Shown piece by piece: positions 34,818 to 44,132 of a stretch of 64,000 bases of DNA. Positions within the stretch are counted from its first letter, which is position 1. Every line of letters begins with the position of its first letter. The notes below the pieces were generated by a model. It was not told where the DNA came from and ran no database searches. It saw only the letters and a list, made by a program, of their open reading frames with translations. Made by a program: the position numbers and the translations under genes. The DNA comes from Bradyrhizobium sp. SK17. GTDB lineage: Bacteria > Pseudomonadota > Alphaproteobacteria > Rhizobiales > Xanthobacteraceae. Location of the stretch: the NCBI RefSeq assembly GCF_002831585.1, contig NZ_CP025113.1, positions 6,401,001 to 6,465,000 on the forward strand. Direction: 5' to 3'.

Positions 34818-36428
34818 ATGGTCGATGTTTCGCGCAGAACGCTCCTCAAGCTCGCGGCCAGCGTGCCGCCGGCGATGGCGGCCCCGGCCATGCTGTCGTC
34901 GGGCGCCATCGCAGCAGCCAAGGGCAAGACCATCACCGCGGTGATGCATTCCGACCTGCGCATCATCGATCCCGGCTTCACCACCGCCTACATCACCCGC
35001 GACCATGGCTACATGGTCTACGATACGCTGCTCGGCATCGATTCCAGCTTCAAGGTCCGGCCGCAGATGGCGGACTGGACCATCTCGGACGACAAGCTGA
35101 CCTACACCTTCACGCTGCGCGACGGGCTGAAATGGCATGACGGCGCGCCCGTCACCGCCGAGGACTGCATCGCTTCGCTGAAGCGCTGGACCACCGTCGA
35201 CGGCATGGCGCAGAAGCTCGCCCAATTCACCGCCTCGCTCGAGGCCGGCGGCCCGAAGACCATCGTGCTCAAGCTCAGGGAGCCCTACGGCCTGGTGCTG
35301 GAAACGCTGGCAAAGGCCTCTTCCTATGTCGCCTTCATGATGCCGAAGCGGCTCGCCGAGACGCCGGCGGGCAAGCAGATCGCCGAGCAGATCGGCTGCG
35401 GCCCGTTCAAGTTCGTCGCAGGCGAATTCCAGCCCGGCGTCAAGGCGGTCTATGAGCGCAACGCCGAGTACGTGCCGCGCAAGGAGAAGCCGGACTGGCT
35501 GGCAGGCGGCAAGGTCGCCAAGGTCGATCGTGTCGAATGGATCACGATGCCCGACGCGCAGACCGCGATCAACGCGCTACAGTCCGGCGACATCGATTTC
35601 CTGGAACAACCGTCGGTCGACCTGCTGCCGGTGCTGGAGGCCAATTCCGATCTCACGGTGGCCGTGCTGAACAAGTTCGGCTTCCAGATCGACGGCCGGA
35701 TGAATTTCCTGCATCCGCCATTCGACAATGTAAAAATCCGCCGCGCGGCCTTCCTGGCGATGAACCAGAAGGACGTGCTCGACGCCACCGTCGGCAATCC
35801 CAAATATTACCAGATCTGCGGCGCCTATTTCGCCTGCGACACACCGCTCGCCAGTGACGTCGGCTCCGAGACGCTGGTCAAGGCCAGCGGCATGGCCGAG
35901 GCCAAGAAGGCGCTCGCCGCCTCGGGCTATGACGGCACGCCCGTCGTGATCATGATCCCCGGCGACGTGCAGACGCTGAAGGGGCCACCGACGGTCGCGG
36001 CGCAGCTGTTGCGAGAGGCCGGCTTCACCGTCGACGCGCAGGTGACGGACTGGCAGACCCTGGTGAGCCGCCGCGCCAGCCAGAAGCCGCCCAAGGAAGG
36101 CGGCTGGAACCTGTTCTTCACCTTCACCGGCGCGACCGAGGTGATGAACCCGATCGTCAACAACCAGATCGCCGCGAACGGCAAGAAGGCGTGGTTCGGC
36201 TGGCCCGAGGATGCCAAGCTCGAGCAGTTGCGCGATGCGTACGCGCGCGCCACCTCGCCCGAAGAGCAGAAGAAGGTCGCGGTCGAGATCCAGCAGGAAG
36301 CCTACGAGCAGGTGATCTATATCCCGCTCGGCCAGTTCCGCTTGCCGAGCGCCTGGCGCAAGTCGCTCACCGGCGTGCTGGAAGGCCCGGTGCCGCCGGT
36401 GTTCTGGAACGTCGACAAGAGCGAATAG
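34818..36428 (+). CDS. ABC transporter substrate-binding protein, peptide/opine family 5, Tat-exported
   Basis: 536 residues from ATG 34818 with GGGAG upstream. The N-terminus has a twin-arginine signal (SRRTLLKLAA), so it is exported folded. The domain is SBP_bac_5: VYDTLLGIDSSFKVRPQMADWT, then LRDGLKWHDGAPVTAEDCIAS (two stretches), and GCGPFKFV. It probably binds peptides, nickel chelates or opines. No permease or ATPase genes are next to it, so its transporter must be encoded elsewhere. Confidence 0.9.
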   Translation: MVDVSRRTLLKLAASVPPAMAAPAMLSSGAIAAAKGKTITAVMHSDLRIIDPGFTTAYITRDHGYMVYDTLLGIDSSFKVRPQMADWTISDDKLTYTFTLRDGLKWHDGAPVTAEDCIASLKRWTTVDGMAQKLAQFTASLEAGGPKTIVLKLREPYGLVLETLAKASSYVAFMMPKRLAETPAGKQIAEQIGCGPFKFVAGEFQPGVKAVYERNAEYVPRKEKPDWLAGGKVAKVDRVEWITMPDAQTAINALQSGDIDFLEQPSVDLLPVLEANSDLTVAVLNKFGFQIDGRMNFLHPPFDNVKIRRAAFLAMNQKDVLDATVGNPKYYQICGAYFACDTPLASDVGSETLVKASGMAEAKKALAASGYDGTPVVIMIPGDVQTLKGPPTVAAQLLREAGFTVDAQVTDWQTLVSRRASQKPPKEGGWNLFFTFTGATEVMNPIVNNQIAANGKKAWFGWPEDAKLEQLRDAYARATSPEEQKKVAVEIQQEAYEQVIYIPLGQFRLPSAWRKSLTGVLEGPVPPVFWNVDKSE

Positions 36429-36628
36429 CACCGGGCTGTCCGCAGGCTCGCTTCGCCCCTACCGCTGGCGGAACCGGCCGCACCCGCGCGCGGCCAAAAA
36501 TATCGAAAACAACCCCATGCAAAGCATGCCGGCGGCGGCCAGCGATCGACAGGGCAAGTTGACACGTCGGTCAGAGGACGCTCACCGCGTCCCCCGGAAT
36601 GCGATCGACCTGGTGTGATCGCTGTTCA

Positions 36629-36904
36629 TCACCAGTATGGCCATTGCCATGCTTCATAGAGATCCCATGACGACACCAGCGGAGGAGCGTATGGATCGAC
36701 GCGGTCGTCCTCGGGGCGATAACGATATCGTGGAACAATATTATAATCCCACGGAGTTGGGCTTATCACGGGCGCCGTGATAACAACCCTCCTGCGTTCA
36801 TGAACGATTTGTGCCTTCCGCGCCCGGGCTTCAGCAGCCGACGTCGCAAGATTGCACAACACCAGGGTCGCTCCGAGAGCGCACGCAACGGTCATTCTTT
36901 TCAT
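36629..36904 (-). CDS. Small secreted hypothetical protein
   Basis: 91 residues from ATG 36904 with AAGGAGG upstream. A signal peptide of about 28 residues (MTVACALGATLVLCNLATSA) precedes an Arg- and Pro-rich mature part rich in aromatic residues (WDYNIVPRYRYRP...WDLYEAWQWPYW). No named family; small proteins of this type are common in Bradyrhizobium. Confidence 0.7.
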   Translation of the reverse strand: MKRMTVACALGATLVLCNLATSAAEARARKAQIVHERRRVVITAPVISPTPWDYNIVPRYRYRPEDDRVDPYAPPLVSSWDLYEAWQWPYW

Positions 36905-37002
36905 GCATCCGGCCTCCTTGCCTGAGAGTGCAAAAGGACTCAAAGCAAGGCAAGCTAATTCGCTCTCGACTGGCGGGTGGGGCTTCCTCACGATACGCCG
37001 AG

Positions 37003-37026
37003 CCCTCCCCCGCAAGCGGGAGAGGG
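37003..37026. repeat. GC-rich palindrome, common rhizobial intergenic type
   Basis: CCCTCCCCCGC and GCGGGAGAGGG nearly pair, with one mismatch and a short AA loop. It lies 32 bp downstream of the SPFH gene's stop and may end its transcript. The sequence resembles widely repeated intergenic elements of this genus. Confidence 0.5.
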
Positions 37027-37057
37027 TGCGCATTTGCATGCGGCTGCTATCGCGGCC

Positions 37058-39067
37058 TCACTGACCGTTGGTCCGGCGCGCGGCCTTCGGCGCCTCGTCC
37101 TTCAGCTTCTCCAGCGCGCCGGGCATCATCTGCCCAAACATCGAGCTCAACATCGCGGTCGGGATCAGGCCGGCGCTGTTGCCTTCCTGCCCCTGCCCGC
37201 CCGACATCAGGAACTGCGGCACCAGCGGCTGGTTGATCCGCGTCAAGGCGTCGGCGAACTTCGCGAAGTTCTGCTCGGCAAGCCGGTACTCCGGCCCGCC
37301 ATAGGCATCGACCGACAGTTTGGTCGCCTGCGCGTTGGCGGCGCCGACGGCGAGCACCCGGTCGGCCTCGCCCTGGCCTTCGAGCCGCGACTGCTCGCCG
37401 ACCGCGGCCGCGGTCACCTTCCGCGTCTCGGCATCCTTCTGCGCGCGGGCGAGCGCGGCCGCGCCCTCGTTCTCGTTGACCCTGACCTGGATCAGCGATT
37501 GCGTCAGCGCGCTCTGTGCCGCCGCCGTCGCCTTGGCCTCGTTCAACGCACGCTCCTGCACCGCGGCCTTCTCTTGCTCCTGGTAGGTCTCGATCTGCTC
37601 GCGCGCGATCTGGCGCGAGCGGAGCTGGATCAGGATGTTCTCGATGGTGTGGTCGCCGGCCGCCGCCCGCGGCGTGCCGATCAAAACCTCCTGGAGGTCG
37701 AGCGAATAGCTCTCGAACTTCGCCTTCATGTCGTGCGCCGCCTCCGCCTGGATCGCGGCGCGGTTCTGTAGCAGCTCGATCAACGTCATCTTCTGCGCGA
37801 TGTTCTTGAAGAACGCAGAGACCATCGGGTCGAGCGTCTGCTCGACCAGCTTCTTCACGTCGCCGAAGCGCTGGATGATCATCGGCGCCTTCTTGTAGTC
37901 GATGTGCATCACCACCGAGAGCGGCAATGTCGGCTCGAACGCGTCCTTGGTGATCAGCGAGATCTCCGACAGGTTCTCGTCGAGCTTCATCGCGCCGACC
38001 TCGCCGCGCACCCATTTCAGGATGAAGTTGACGGTCGGGATCACTTCGATCTTGCCGGCATAGGTATTGAACGCGTATTTGCCCGGCAGCAGCGGGTCCT
38101 TCCAGACGCCGCGGCTGCCGTTGAGCACCAGCTCGCCATGGCGATACTGCTCGCCCGAAACGTCGTCGGTGCGCGGGCCGGTGTAGAAGATGACGACGCC
38201 GACATTGCCGACCGGGATCACCGTCTTCGGCACCGCCTCGACGGTCGCAAACAGCCGGTTGATGTACCAGGTGCCCTCGACGATGACCTGGAGCTGGCGG
38301 CCGCGATAGCCGCCACCGCGCAGGAATTTCTCCGGTTCCTGGAAGTTGTTGTGGAAGGTCGCTGCGTCGCGCAGCTCGATGCCGACCTCGGGCGCGATGA
38401 TCTCGCCCGGAGGCAGCGACGGGCCGTCATGCACCGTGACGATGCCGACCAGATCGTGATCGGCCGCCAGCACCACCGGCGCAAAACCCCAGCGTTCGGA
38501 GATCGTGAGCTGCATGCTCTCGAGCACGCCGCGCTCGCGCTCGCTCAGCGCGTGACCATAGACGCGCTCGTCGGTGATCACGGCGAACTGCGTGGTGTTG
38601 ATCGCATAGGTACCCTCGCGCAGGATCTTGCGTTGCGGGCCCTTCTGGCCGCCGCCGCGCAGGAAGCGGCGGGTGTCCTGGAAGTCCGACTTGTCTTCTG
38701 TGTCATTGGCGCCGAGCACCTGCGAGGGCTCCAGCGGCGCACCGTCGCGTGCGAACACATAGGCGATCTTGCCCTGGCCAACGGTCACGAGGTCCGAGCG
38801 ATGGATGCGATACATGAAGGGAAACATCACGTGCAGGCCGCCACGCAGCACCTCAGGCTCGTAGCCGGCCTCGCCGTTCAGCGCGATGAAGCCGTCGTCG
38901 ATCGAGCCCTTCGCCGACCACAACTTCTCGACGATGCCGACCTGATTGTTCGGAATGTAGCGAAACACGTTCGATATGCGCAGCAGGATCACAAGCGCGA
39001 TCAAAACTGCGCTCCAAATGGCCGGTTGGGTCAAACCTGAGCCATTAAGAAAACCGAGGAAGTCCAT
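37058..39067 (-). CDS. SPFH/flotillin-like membrane protein
   Basis: 669 residues from ATG 39067 with GGAGAT upstream. One transmembrane helix near residues 14-30 (IWSAVLIALVILLRI) is followed by an SPFH region with VGIVEKLWSAKG and VGQGKIAYVFARDG. A long helical region then follows, rich in Ala, Glu and Arg (EQEKAAVQERALNEAKATAA), typical of flotillin coiled coils. The tail is Gly/Gln-rich. Flotillin-like proteins organise membrane domains. It is longer than typical flotillins (about 450-500), because of extra N-terminal and middle sequence. Confidence 0.85.
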   Translation of the reverse strand: MDFLGFLNGSGLTQPAIWSAVLIALVILLRISNVFRYIPNNQVGIVEKLWSAKGSIDDGFIALNGEAGYEPEVLRGGLHVMFPFMYRIHRSDLVTVGQGKIAYVFARDGAPLEPSQVLGANDTEDKSDFQDTRRFLRGGGQKGPQRKILREGTYAINTTQFAVITDERVYGHALSERERGVLESMQLTISERWGFAPVVLAADHDLVGIVTVHDGPSLPPGEIIAPEVGIELRDAATFHNNFQEPEKFLRGGGYRGRQLQVIVEGTWYINRLFATVEAVPKTVIPVGNVGVVIFYTGPRTDDVSGEQYRHGELVLNGSRGVWKDPLLPGKYAFNTYAGKIEVIPTVNFILKWVRGEVGAMKLDENLSEISLITKDAFEPTLPLSVVMHIDYKKAPMIIQRFGDVKKLVEQTLDPMVSAFFKNIAQKMTLIELLQNRAAIQAEAAHDMKAKFESYSLDLQEVLIGTPRAAAGDHTIENILIQLRSRQIAREQIETYQEQEKAAVQERALNEAKATAAAQSALTQSLIQVRVNENEGAAALARAQKDAETRKVTAAAVGEQSRLEGQGEADRVLAVGAANAQATKLSVDAYGGPEYRLAEQNFAKFADALTRINQPLVPQFLMSGGQGQEGNSAGLIPTAMLSSMFGQMMPGALEKLKDEAPKAARRTNGQ

Positions 39068-39414
39068 AGTCCATCTCCACAATTCGCAACTGGGCGGCTC
39101 GGGAACCCAAACCTGCACCAAGAATTGCGGTGCGGACATGTGGTGCGGGGCTGCCGGCGCAAGGCAGCGAACAATATTCGCGGTGCCAATCTTTTTTTGA
39201 TGACTGGATGAACCGCTGCGCGAATCACGCGACGTGAAGCCGCGACGTCGCTGCTGCACTTGCGGATCAATCGCAGATGAGCTCACCGCCCTGAACGAGG
39301 TACAGGTCAAGCGCTATCAAGCGGGCGCTTCGGGGAAAGCCTAGCCTGCGGTCGCCCTCACACAAACGTCCATCGCAAAGGATGCCGCGGGCGATCGATT
39401 GCAGGAGGCACATC
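39068..39414. other. 347-bp non-coding gap between divergent genes
   Basis: Promoters of the SPFH and transglutaminase genes must lie here. An AT-rich patch at 39175-39200 contains a T-tract. I saw no gene, no stable hairpin and no known operator. Confidence 0.5.
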
Positions 39415-40269
39415 ATGATGCTGGATCAATACCGAAAGCCGGTTGCGATGAGCGACCCCGGCCAACATGCCGCGCGACTGTCCGGCTTGCCGCGTGAGCC
39501 CGACGCGCTCGCAAGGACCGTGCAGGGTCTCATGATCCACCAGCATATCGCGCCCAGCTACGGCGTGACGCTCAGTCCGGACCAGCGCGCCCAATCTCAT
39601 GTTCGGGCTGCCGGGACGATGCTCGACGCGATCACGATGCGCGACGCGCGGCCGCTGTCCGTGGCACGCGCGGCCGGCGAGCGGCAGGTCGGGGTCTGCC
39701 GGCACTTCACGCTGCTCCATGTCGCGATGCTGCGTACCCACGGCATCCCTGCCCGCGCCCGCTGCGGCTTCGGCGCCTATTTCGAGAAGGGCCGCTACAT
39801 CGACCATTGGGTCACCGAATACTGGAGCGAACCGCACAATGCCTGGCTGCTGTTTGACGCCCAGATCGACGATCATCAGCACAAACTGTTCAAGATCGGG
39901 TTCGACACCGCCAACGTGCCGCGCGATCAGTTCGTGGTTGCCGGCGATGCCTGGCAGCTCTGTCGCAGCGGAAAGGCCGACCCGGGCGCCTTCGGCATCC
40001 TCGACATGCACGGGCTGTGGTTCATCGCGGGCAATTTGATCCGCGACGTCGCCGCGCTGAACAATCACGAATTGCTGCCGTGGGACATCTGGGGCGCGAT
40101 GCGCCGGCAGGATGACGAGCTCGATCTCGCCCTGTTCGATCGGCTGGCGCTCGTCAGCCGCGAACCCGACGCTCATCCCGACGAACGCGCTACGCTGTTT
40201 GCCGACGAACGCGTTCGCCTGCCAAAGGCCGTGCTCAACGCCGAGCTCAACCAACTACAGGAGCTATGA
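39415..40269 (+). CDS. Transglutaminase-like protein
   Basis: 284 residues from ATG 39415 with GGAGG six bases upstream. The Cys-His-Asp triad of the transglutaminase core is visible as VCRHFTLLHVAMLRTHGIPARARCGFG, IDHWVTEYW and LLFDAQIDD (separate stretches). There is no signal peptide, so it is cytosolic. Likely activity is amide or peptide hydrolysis; the substrate is unknown. Confidence 0.83.
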   Translation: MMLDQYRKPVAMSDPGQHAARLSGLPREPDALARTVQGLMIHQHIAPSYGVTLSPDQRAQSHVRAAGTMLDAITMRDARPLSVARAAGERQVGVCRHFTLLHVAMLRTHGIPARARCGFGAYFEKGRYIDHWVTEYWSEPHNAWLLFDAQIDDHQHKLFKIGFDTANVPRDQFVVAGDAWQLCRSGKADPGAFGILDMHGLWFIAGNLIRDVAALNNHELLPWDIWGAMRRQDDELDLALFDRLALVSREPDAHPDERATLFADERVRLPKAVLNAELNQLQEL

Positions 40270-40288
40270 GGCGGCGGTCGGCCAGCGA

Positions 40289-40783
40289 TTAGCTGGCTTT
40301 CTTCACCCGTGATCCCCTGAGGAAATCCGAAAACGCCTTCAGCGTCGCCTCCGATACGTGATGCTCGATGCCTTCGGCGTCGGCCTCGGCAGATTCGCGC
40401 GGCACGCCGAGCGCGAGCAGCACTTCGAGCACCAGACGGTGCCGGGCACGCACCCGCTTGGCGAGCGCGTCGCCCTTCTCGGTCAGGAAGATGCCGCGGT
40501 AGGGACGTGCCGTCACCAGGTTCTCGCGCTTCAACCGCGTGATGGTGTTGATGGCGGTGGGATGCGAGACCCCGAGCCGGCGCGCGATATCGGTGGCGCG
40601 CGCCTCTCCCGTCGATTCGATCAGGTCGGCGATCAGTTCGACATAGTCCTCCAAGATCACCGACGACCGCGCCGAGCGGGCCTTGCCGAAACGGCGCGCC
40701 TGCACCTGCTCGGTCGGCAGCTCATGCAGCGACGCCGTGCGCGTTGGTGACGCCTTCCGGCGTGTCGGAGAATCCGTGGCCAT
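40289..40783 (-). CDS. mntR: MntR-type manganese-responsive regulator
   Basis: 164 residues from ATG 40783. The DtxR/MntR winged helix has ATDIARRLGVSHPTAINTITRL at 63-84 in parts. All six metal ligands known from B. subtilis MntR seem to be present: D46, E49, H115, E137, E140 and H141. It has no SH3-like domain, as expected for MntR. With manganese bound it should repress its target. It is divergent from a TonB-dependent receptor with a palindromic operator between, so that receptor is the likely target. The ribosome site is weak. Confidence 0.85.
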   Translation of the reverse strand: MATDSPTRRKASPTRTASLHELPTEQVQARRFGKARSARSSVILEDYVELIADLIESTGEARATDIARRLGVSHPTAINTITRLKRENLVTARPYRGIFLTEKGDALAKRVRARHRLVLEVLLALGVPRESAEADAEGIEHHVSEATLKAFSDFLRGSRVKKAS

Positions 40784-40902
40784 GACCGGCGAACCATGGT
40801 CCCGCCGGCAGGACATTGCAAGCTGGCGACAGGCGCCCCTTCCTTGTTGCAACAGCCTCGCAATTGCAACAACTGCTTGACTTCGTAGCCTCGCCTCTTC
40901 AA

Positions 40903-40920
40903 ATGTAGCTAAAGCTACAT
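40903..40920. promoter_or_regulatory. Likely MntR operator in the mntR/TonB receptor intergenic region
   Basis: ATGTAGCT-AA-AGCTACAT is a perfect 8-bp inverted repeat. It sits 47 bp upstream of the receptor start, close to where its promoter should be. It resembles the enteric MntR sites (AACATAGC-N4-GCTATGTT). This is inference from a single site. Confidence 0.6.
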
Positions 40921-40966
40921 GTTGGTGTGTTTGCTAAGCCTGCTGAAGGCGTATCGGAGGTTGGGA

Positions 40967-43900
40967 ATGCGTGTTTGCGTCGCCCGTTGGGCCCTGTTGG
41001 GCACGACGTCGGTCGCCTTGATCGGTTTGCAAGGGATCGCGGGAGCCCAGCAAGCGACCCCTGCCGCGACCGATAGCCCGGCAGCGCCACCCGCAACCCG
41101 TCCCCCAACACCGGATGCGTCGACCGCCCCGACACAATCCTCGCCGCCCACGGCCTCATCGGCGCAGACCAATGCTGCGACCCAAATCGAACTTCCCCCG
41201 GTCACGGTCGAACCACGGCGGCCCCGGGCGGCGCGCCGCATCACCCATCACGCGCGCGCCGGCCGGACAGGTTCGCCTGCCGCCGCAGCACCACCGGCTG
41301 CGCCGCCCGTGGCAACAACCAGCGCCGCGCCGTTCGCGCCGTCGGCGCTCACCGGCAACCAGATCCAGTCGAGCACCAGCCCGAGCTTCGGCAATCTGTT
41401 CTTCACCGCGCCGGGCGCGACCTCGGCCGGCCTTTCAACCCAATCGTCGCGCCCGGTCCTGCGTGGCCTGTCCGACGCCAAGGTCCGGATCCAGGAGAAC
41501 GGCATCGGCAGCGTCGACGTCTCCGACATTGCGCAGGATCACGGCGTGCCGCTCGATCCGCTGGCATTGCAGAACACCGAGGTATTTCGCGGTCCTGGCG
41601 CCTTGCGCTTCGGCTCACAGGCGGTGGGCGGCGTCGTCGACGTCACCAACAACCGGATTCCGACCGCCGCCCCGATCGGTGGCATGGCAGCCGAGTTGCG
41701 CTCCGCCGTCACCTCGGTCGACAGCGGCTGGGAAAGCGGCCTGCTGCTCGACGCAGGCGCCGGCAATGTCGCCGTGCACGCCGATGTCTATGGCCGCGGC
41801 GCCCAGGATTACCGGATCCCGAGCTATCCCTATCTGGTGCCGCCCAGTCCGGCGCCCGCGTTCAACGGACGGCAGCCGAACTCGGCGACGCAGAGCGCGG
41901 GCGCCGCGATCGGCGGCTCCTATCTGTTCGACGGCGGCTATGCCGGCCTGTCGATCTCGCGCTTCACGAGCGACTATCACGTCCCGGGCATCGCATCGGC
42001 CGACAGCCAGCAGCACAATCAGCTCGAGCAGACCAAGATCATGAGCAAGGGCGAGTATCGCCCCGATGCAACCGCCATAGCAGCCGTGCGGTACTGGCTC
42101 GGCTACTCGGACTACCGGCACGACGAGATCGACCTCAACCAGACCGCCTTCGGCAATTTCGAGACCATCGGCGCGACGTTCAAGAACCGCCAGACCGAGG
42201 GCAAGCTCGAAGTCGAGAGCCAGCCCGTGGCGACGCCACTCGGCGCGCTGACCAGCATCATTGGCCTGCAAGGCGCCTATCAGCGCCTCGACACGCTCGG
42301 CCAGGCCATCCTGCTTCCGGCCCAGACCACGACCGCCGCCGGATACTTTTTCGAGGAGATGCGGCACACCGACACGCTGCGGACCCAGTTCGCCGCCCGC
42401 GTCGAAGCCGTCGACGTTGCCGGCACCGCGTTTGGGTTTCCGTCGAACTATCTGCCGCCGCCGAACGAGCCGGCGAGTTCGCCGTCGCGGTCCGACTTCC
42501 TGCCGACCAGCCTCAGCGTCGGGGTGATCAAGGACCTGCCCTCCTATCTGCAAGCCAGCATGACGCTGCAACGGATCCAGCGCGCGCCGCGCGCGCTCGA
42601 ACTGTTCGCGAGCGGTCCGGACGACTCGGAAAAGACCTTCAAGATCGGCAATCCCGACCTCACGCTCGAGACCGCCAATACCGCTGAGATCGGCCTGAAG
42701 CGTACCCGCGGCGATGTCAGGTTCGACGCCAACCTCTATTACACCCGCTACGACAAGTTCATCTTCGGTGCGGCGACCGGCAATTTCTGCGGCGCAACCT
42801 TTGCGACCTGCGCTGCGGGAGGCAGCGGCGACTACATCCAGGTCGCCTACTCCCAACGCGACGCCATCTTCCGCGGCGGCGAATTGTCTTGGCAATGGGA
42901 CGTCTCGGCGCTGTCCGGCGGCATCTTCGGGATCGAGGGCCAGTTCGACATGGTGCGCGCCACCTTCACCGACGGCAGCAACGTGCCGCGGATTCCACCG
43001 ATGCGGCTCGGCGGCGGCGTCTACTGGCGCAGCGACGCGTGGTATGCGCGGCTGAACCTGCTGCATGCCTTCACGCAGAACGACTACGCACAATTCGACA
43101 CCCCGACCGACGGCTACAATCTGCTCAAGTTCCAGCTCGAGCACCGGCAGCGCTGGACGGATTCGCCGTGGGGCGCGGTGGAAGTGGCAACCGGCCTGAT
43201 CGGCGACAACCTGCTCAACGCCGATATCCGCAACTCCGTGCAATTCCACAAGGACGAGATCCTGCAACCGGGCCGGACCGTCAAATTGTTCCTCAATGTC
43301 AAATACGGTGCCGATGCGCCGGCGAACACGACGTTTGGTGCCGCGCGGGATCGCGACGTCGCATCGATCTTCCGCAAGGCGCCGGATGCCCCGGCGTGGG
43401 ACTGGAGCGGATTCTACGCCGGCGGCAGTGCCGGATATTCGTGGGGCGCGGCCCGCACCTATGCGGGCTTCATCGACGATGCGGGCGAGACACCGCTTGC
43501 CGGCCAACGCCCGAGCGCCGGCCTCGATCATGCCGGCATCGGTGTCCAGGCCGGTTACAACTGGACGATGGGCCGGATGGTGGCGGGCATCGAAGGCGAT
43601 TTCGTCTACGCCAACCAGCGCGGCCAGTCCCAGGCCACTTGCCCGGCAGCCGCCTGCAATCCGGCGCTGCTGCCGCTCGATGCCGCGATGACGGCCAGCA
43701 TGAACTATCGGCTCGACTGGCTGGCGTCGCTGCGCGGCCGCGTCGGCGTCGCGGTCACGCCGACGACGCTCGCCTACCTCACCGCCGGCGTGCCGTTCGG
43801 CACCGTGTCCTCATCGGGAGCGGTGTCCGGATTCACCACGACCGGCGCGGCTACGACGACGCCTTTCAACGTCGACACGTTCAGCTTCGGTTGGGCTGTC

Positions 43901-44101
43901 GGCGCCGGACTTGAAAGCCGGCTGTTCGCCAACTGGACCGGCCGGATCGAATATCTCCACTCCGACCTCGGTTCGTTCCGCGCCAGCCCCCCTCCCGCGG
44001 CAGGCGTCGCAACATCGTTCGATTCCGATGCGCGGGTGCGCTTCGACGCGATCCGCGTCGGCGTGAACTACAAGTTCGGCGCGACGACCGTGAGCGACTA
44101 A
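40967..44101 (+). CDS. TonB-dependent receptor fused to a C-terminal OMP beta-barrel
   Basis: 1044 residues from ATG 40967 with CGGAGG six bases upstream. A signal peptide leads (ALLGTTSVALIGLQGIAGAQ), then an Ala/Pro/Thr-rich linker, and a TonB-box-like LPPVTVE at about 75-82. The plug is at about 125-245 (VLRGLSDAKVRIQENGIG, FRGPGALRFGSQAVGG) and the large barrel reaches about 786 (TVKLFLNVKYG). A second unit, from about 808 to 1044, starts WDWSGFYAGGSAGYSWG and ends VRFDAIRVGVNYKFG, the pattern of a small OMP_b-brl porin-like barrel. It is probably a metal-complex importer; control by MntR suggests manganese. Confidence 0.85.
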   Translation: MRVCVARWALLGTTSVALIGLQGIAGAQQATPAATDSPAAPPATRPPTPDASTAPTQSSPPTASSAQTNAATQIELPPVTVEPRRPRAARRITHHARAGRTGSPAAAAPPAAPPVATTSAAPFAPSALTGNQIQSSTSPSFGNLFFTAPGATSAGLSTQSSRPVLRGLSDAKVRIQENGIGSVDVSDIAQDHGVPLDPLALQNTEVFRGPGALRFGSQAVGGVVDVTNNRIPTAAPIGGMAAELRSAVTSVDSGWESGLLLDAGAGNVAVHADVYGRGAQDYRIPSYPYLVPPSPAPAFNGRQPNSATQSAGAAIGGSYLFDGGYAGLSISRFTSDYHVPGIASADSQQHNQLEQTKIMSKGEYRPDATAIAAVRYWLGYSDYRHDEIDLNQTAFGNFETIGATFKNRQTEGKLEVESQPVATPLGALTSIIGLQGAYQRLDTLGQAILLPAQTTTAAGYFFEEMRHTDTLRTQFAARVEAVDVAGTAFGFPSNYLPPPNEPASSPSRSDFLPTSLSVGVIKDLPSYLQASMTLQRIQRAPRALELFASGPDDSEKTFKIGNPDLTLETANTAEIGLKRTRGDVRFDANLYYTRYDKFIFGAATGNFCGATFATCAAGGSGDYIQVAYSQRDAIFRGGELSWQWDVSALSGGIFGIEGQFDMVRATFTDGSNVPRIPPMRLGGGVYWRSDAWYARLNLLHAFTQNDYAQFDTPTDGYNLLKFQLEHRQRWTDSPWGAVEVATGLIGDNLLNADIRNSVQFHKDEILQPGRTVKLFLNVKYGADAPANTTFGAARDRDVASIFRKAPDAPAWDWSGFYAGGSAGYSWGAARTYAGFIDDAGETPLAGQRPSAGLDHAGIGVQAGYNWTMGRMVAGIEGDFVYANQRGQSQATCPAAACNPALLPLDAAMTASMNYRLDWLASLRGRVGVAVTPTTLAYLTAGVPFGTVSSSGAVSGFTTTGAATTTPFNVDTFSFGWAVGAGLESRLFANWTGRIEYLHSDLGSFRASPPPAAGVATSFDSDARVRFDAIRVGVNYKFGATTVSD

Positions 44102-44132
44102 AGCGCGACACCTGTGCAAACACTCCTGGCCG

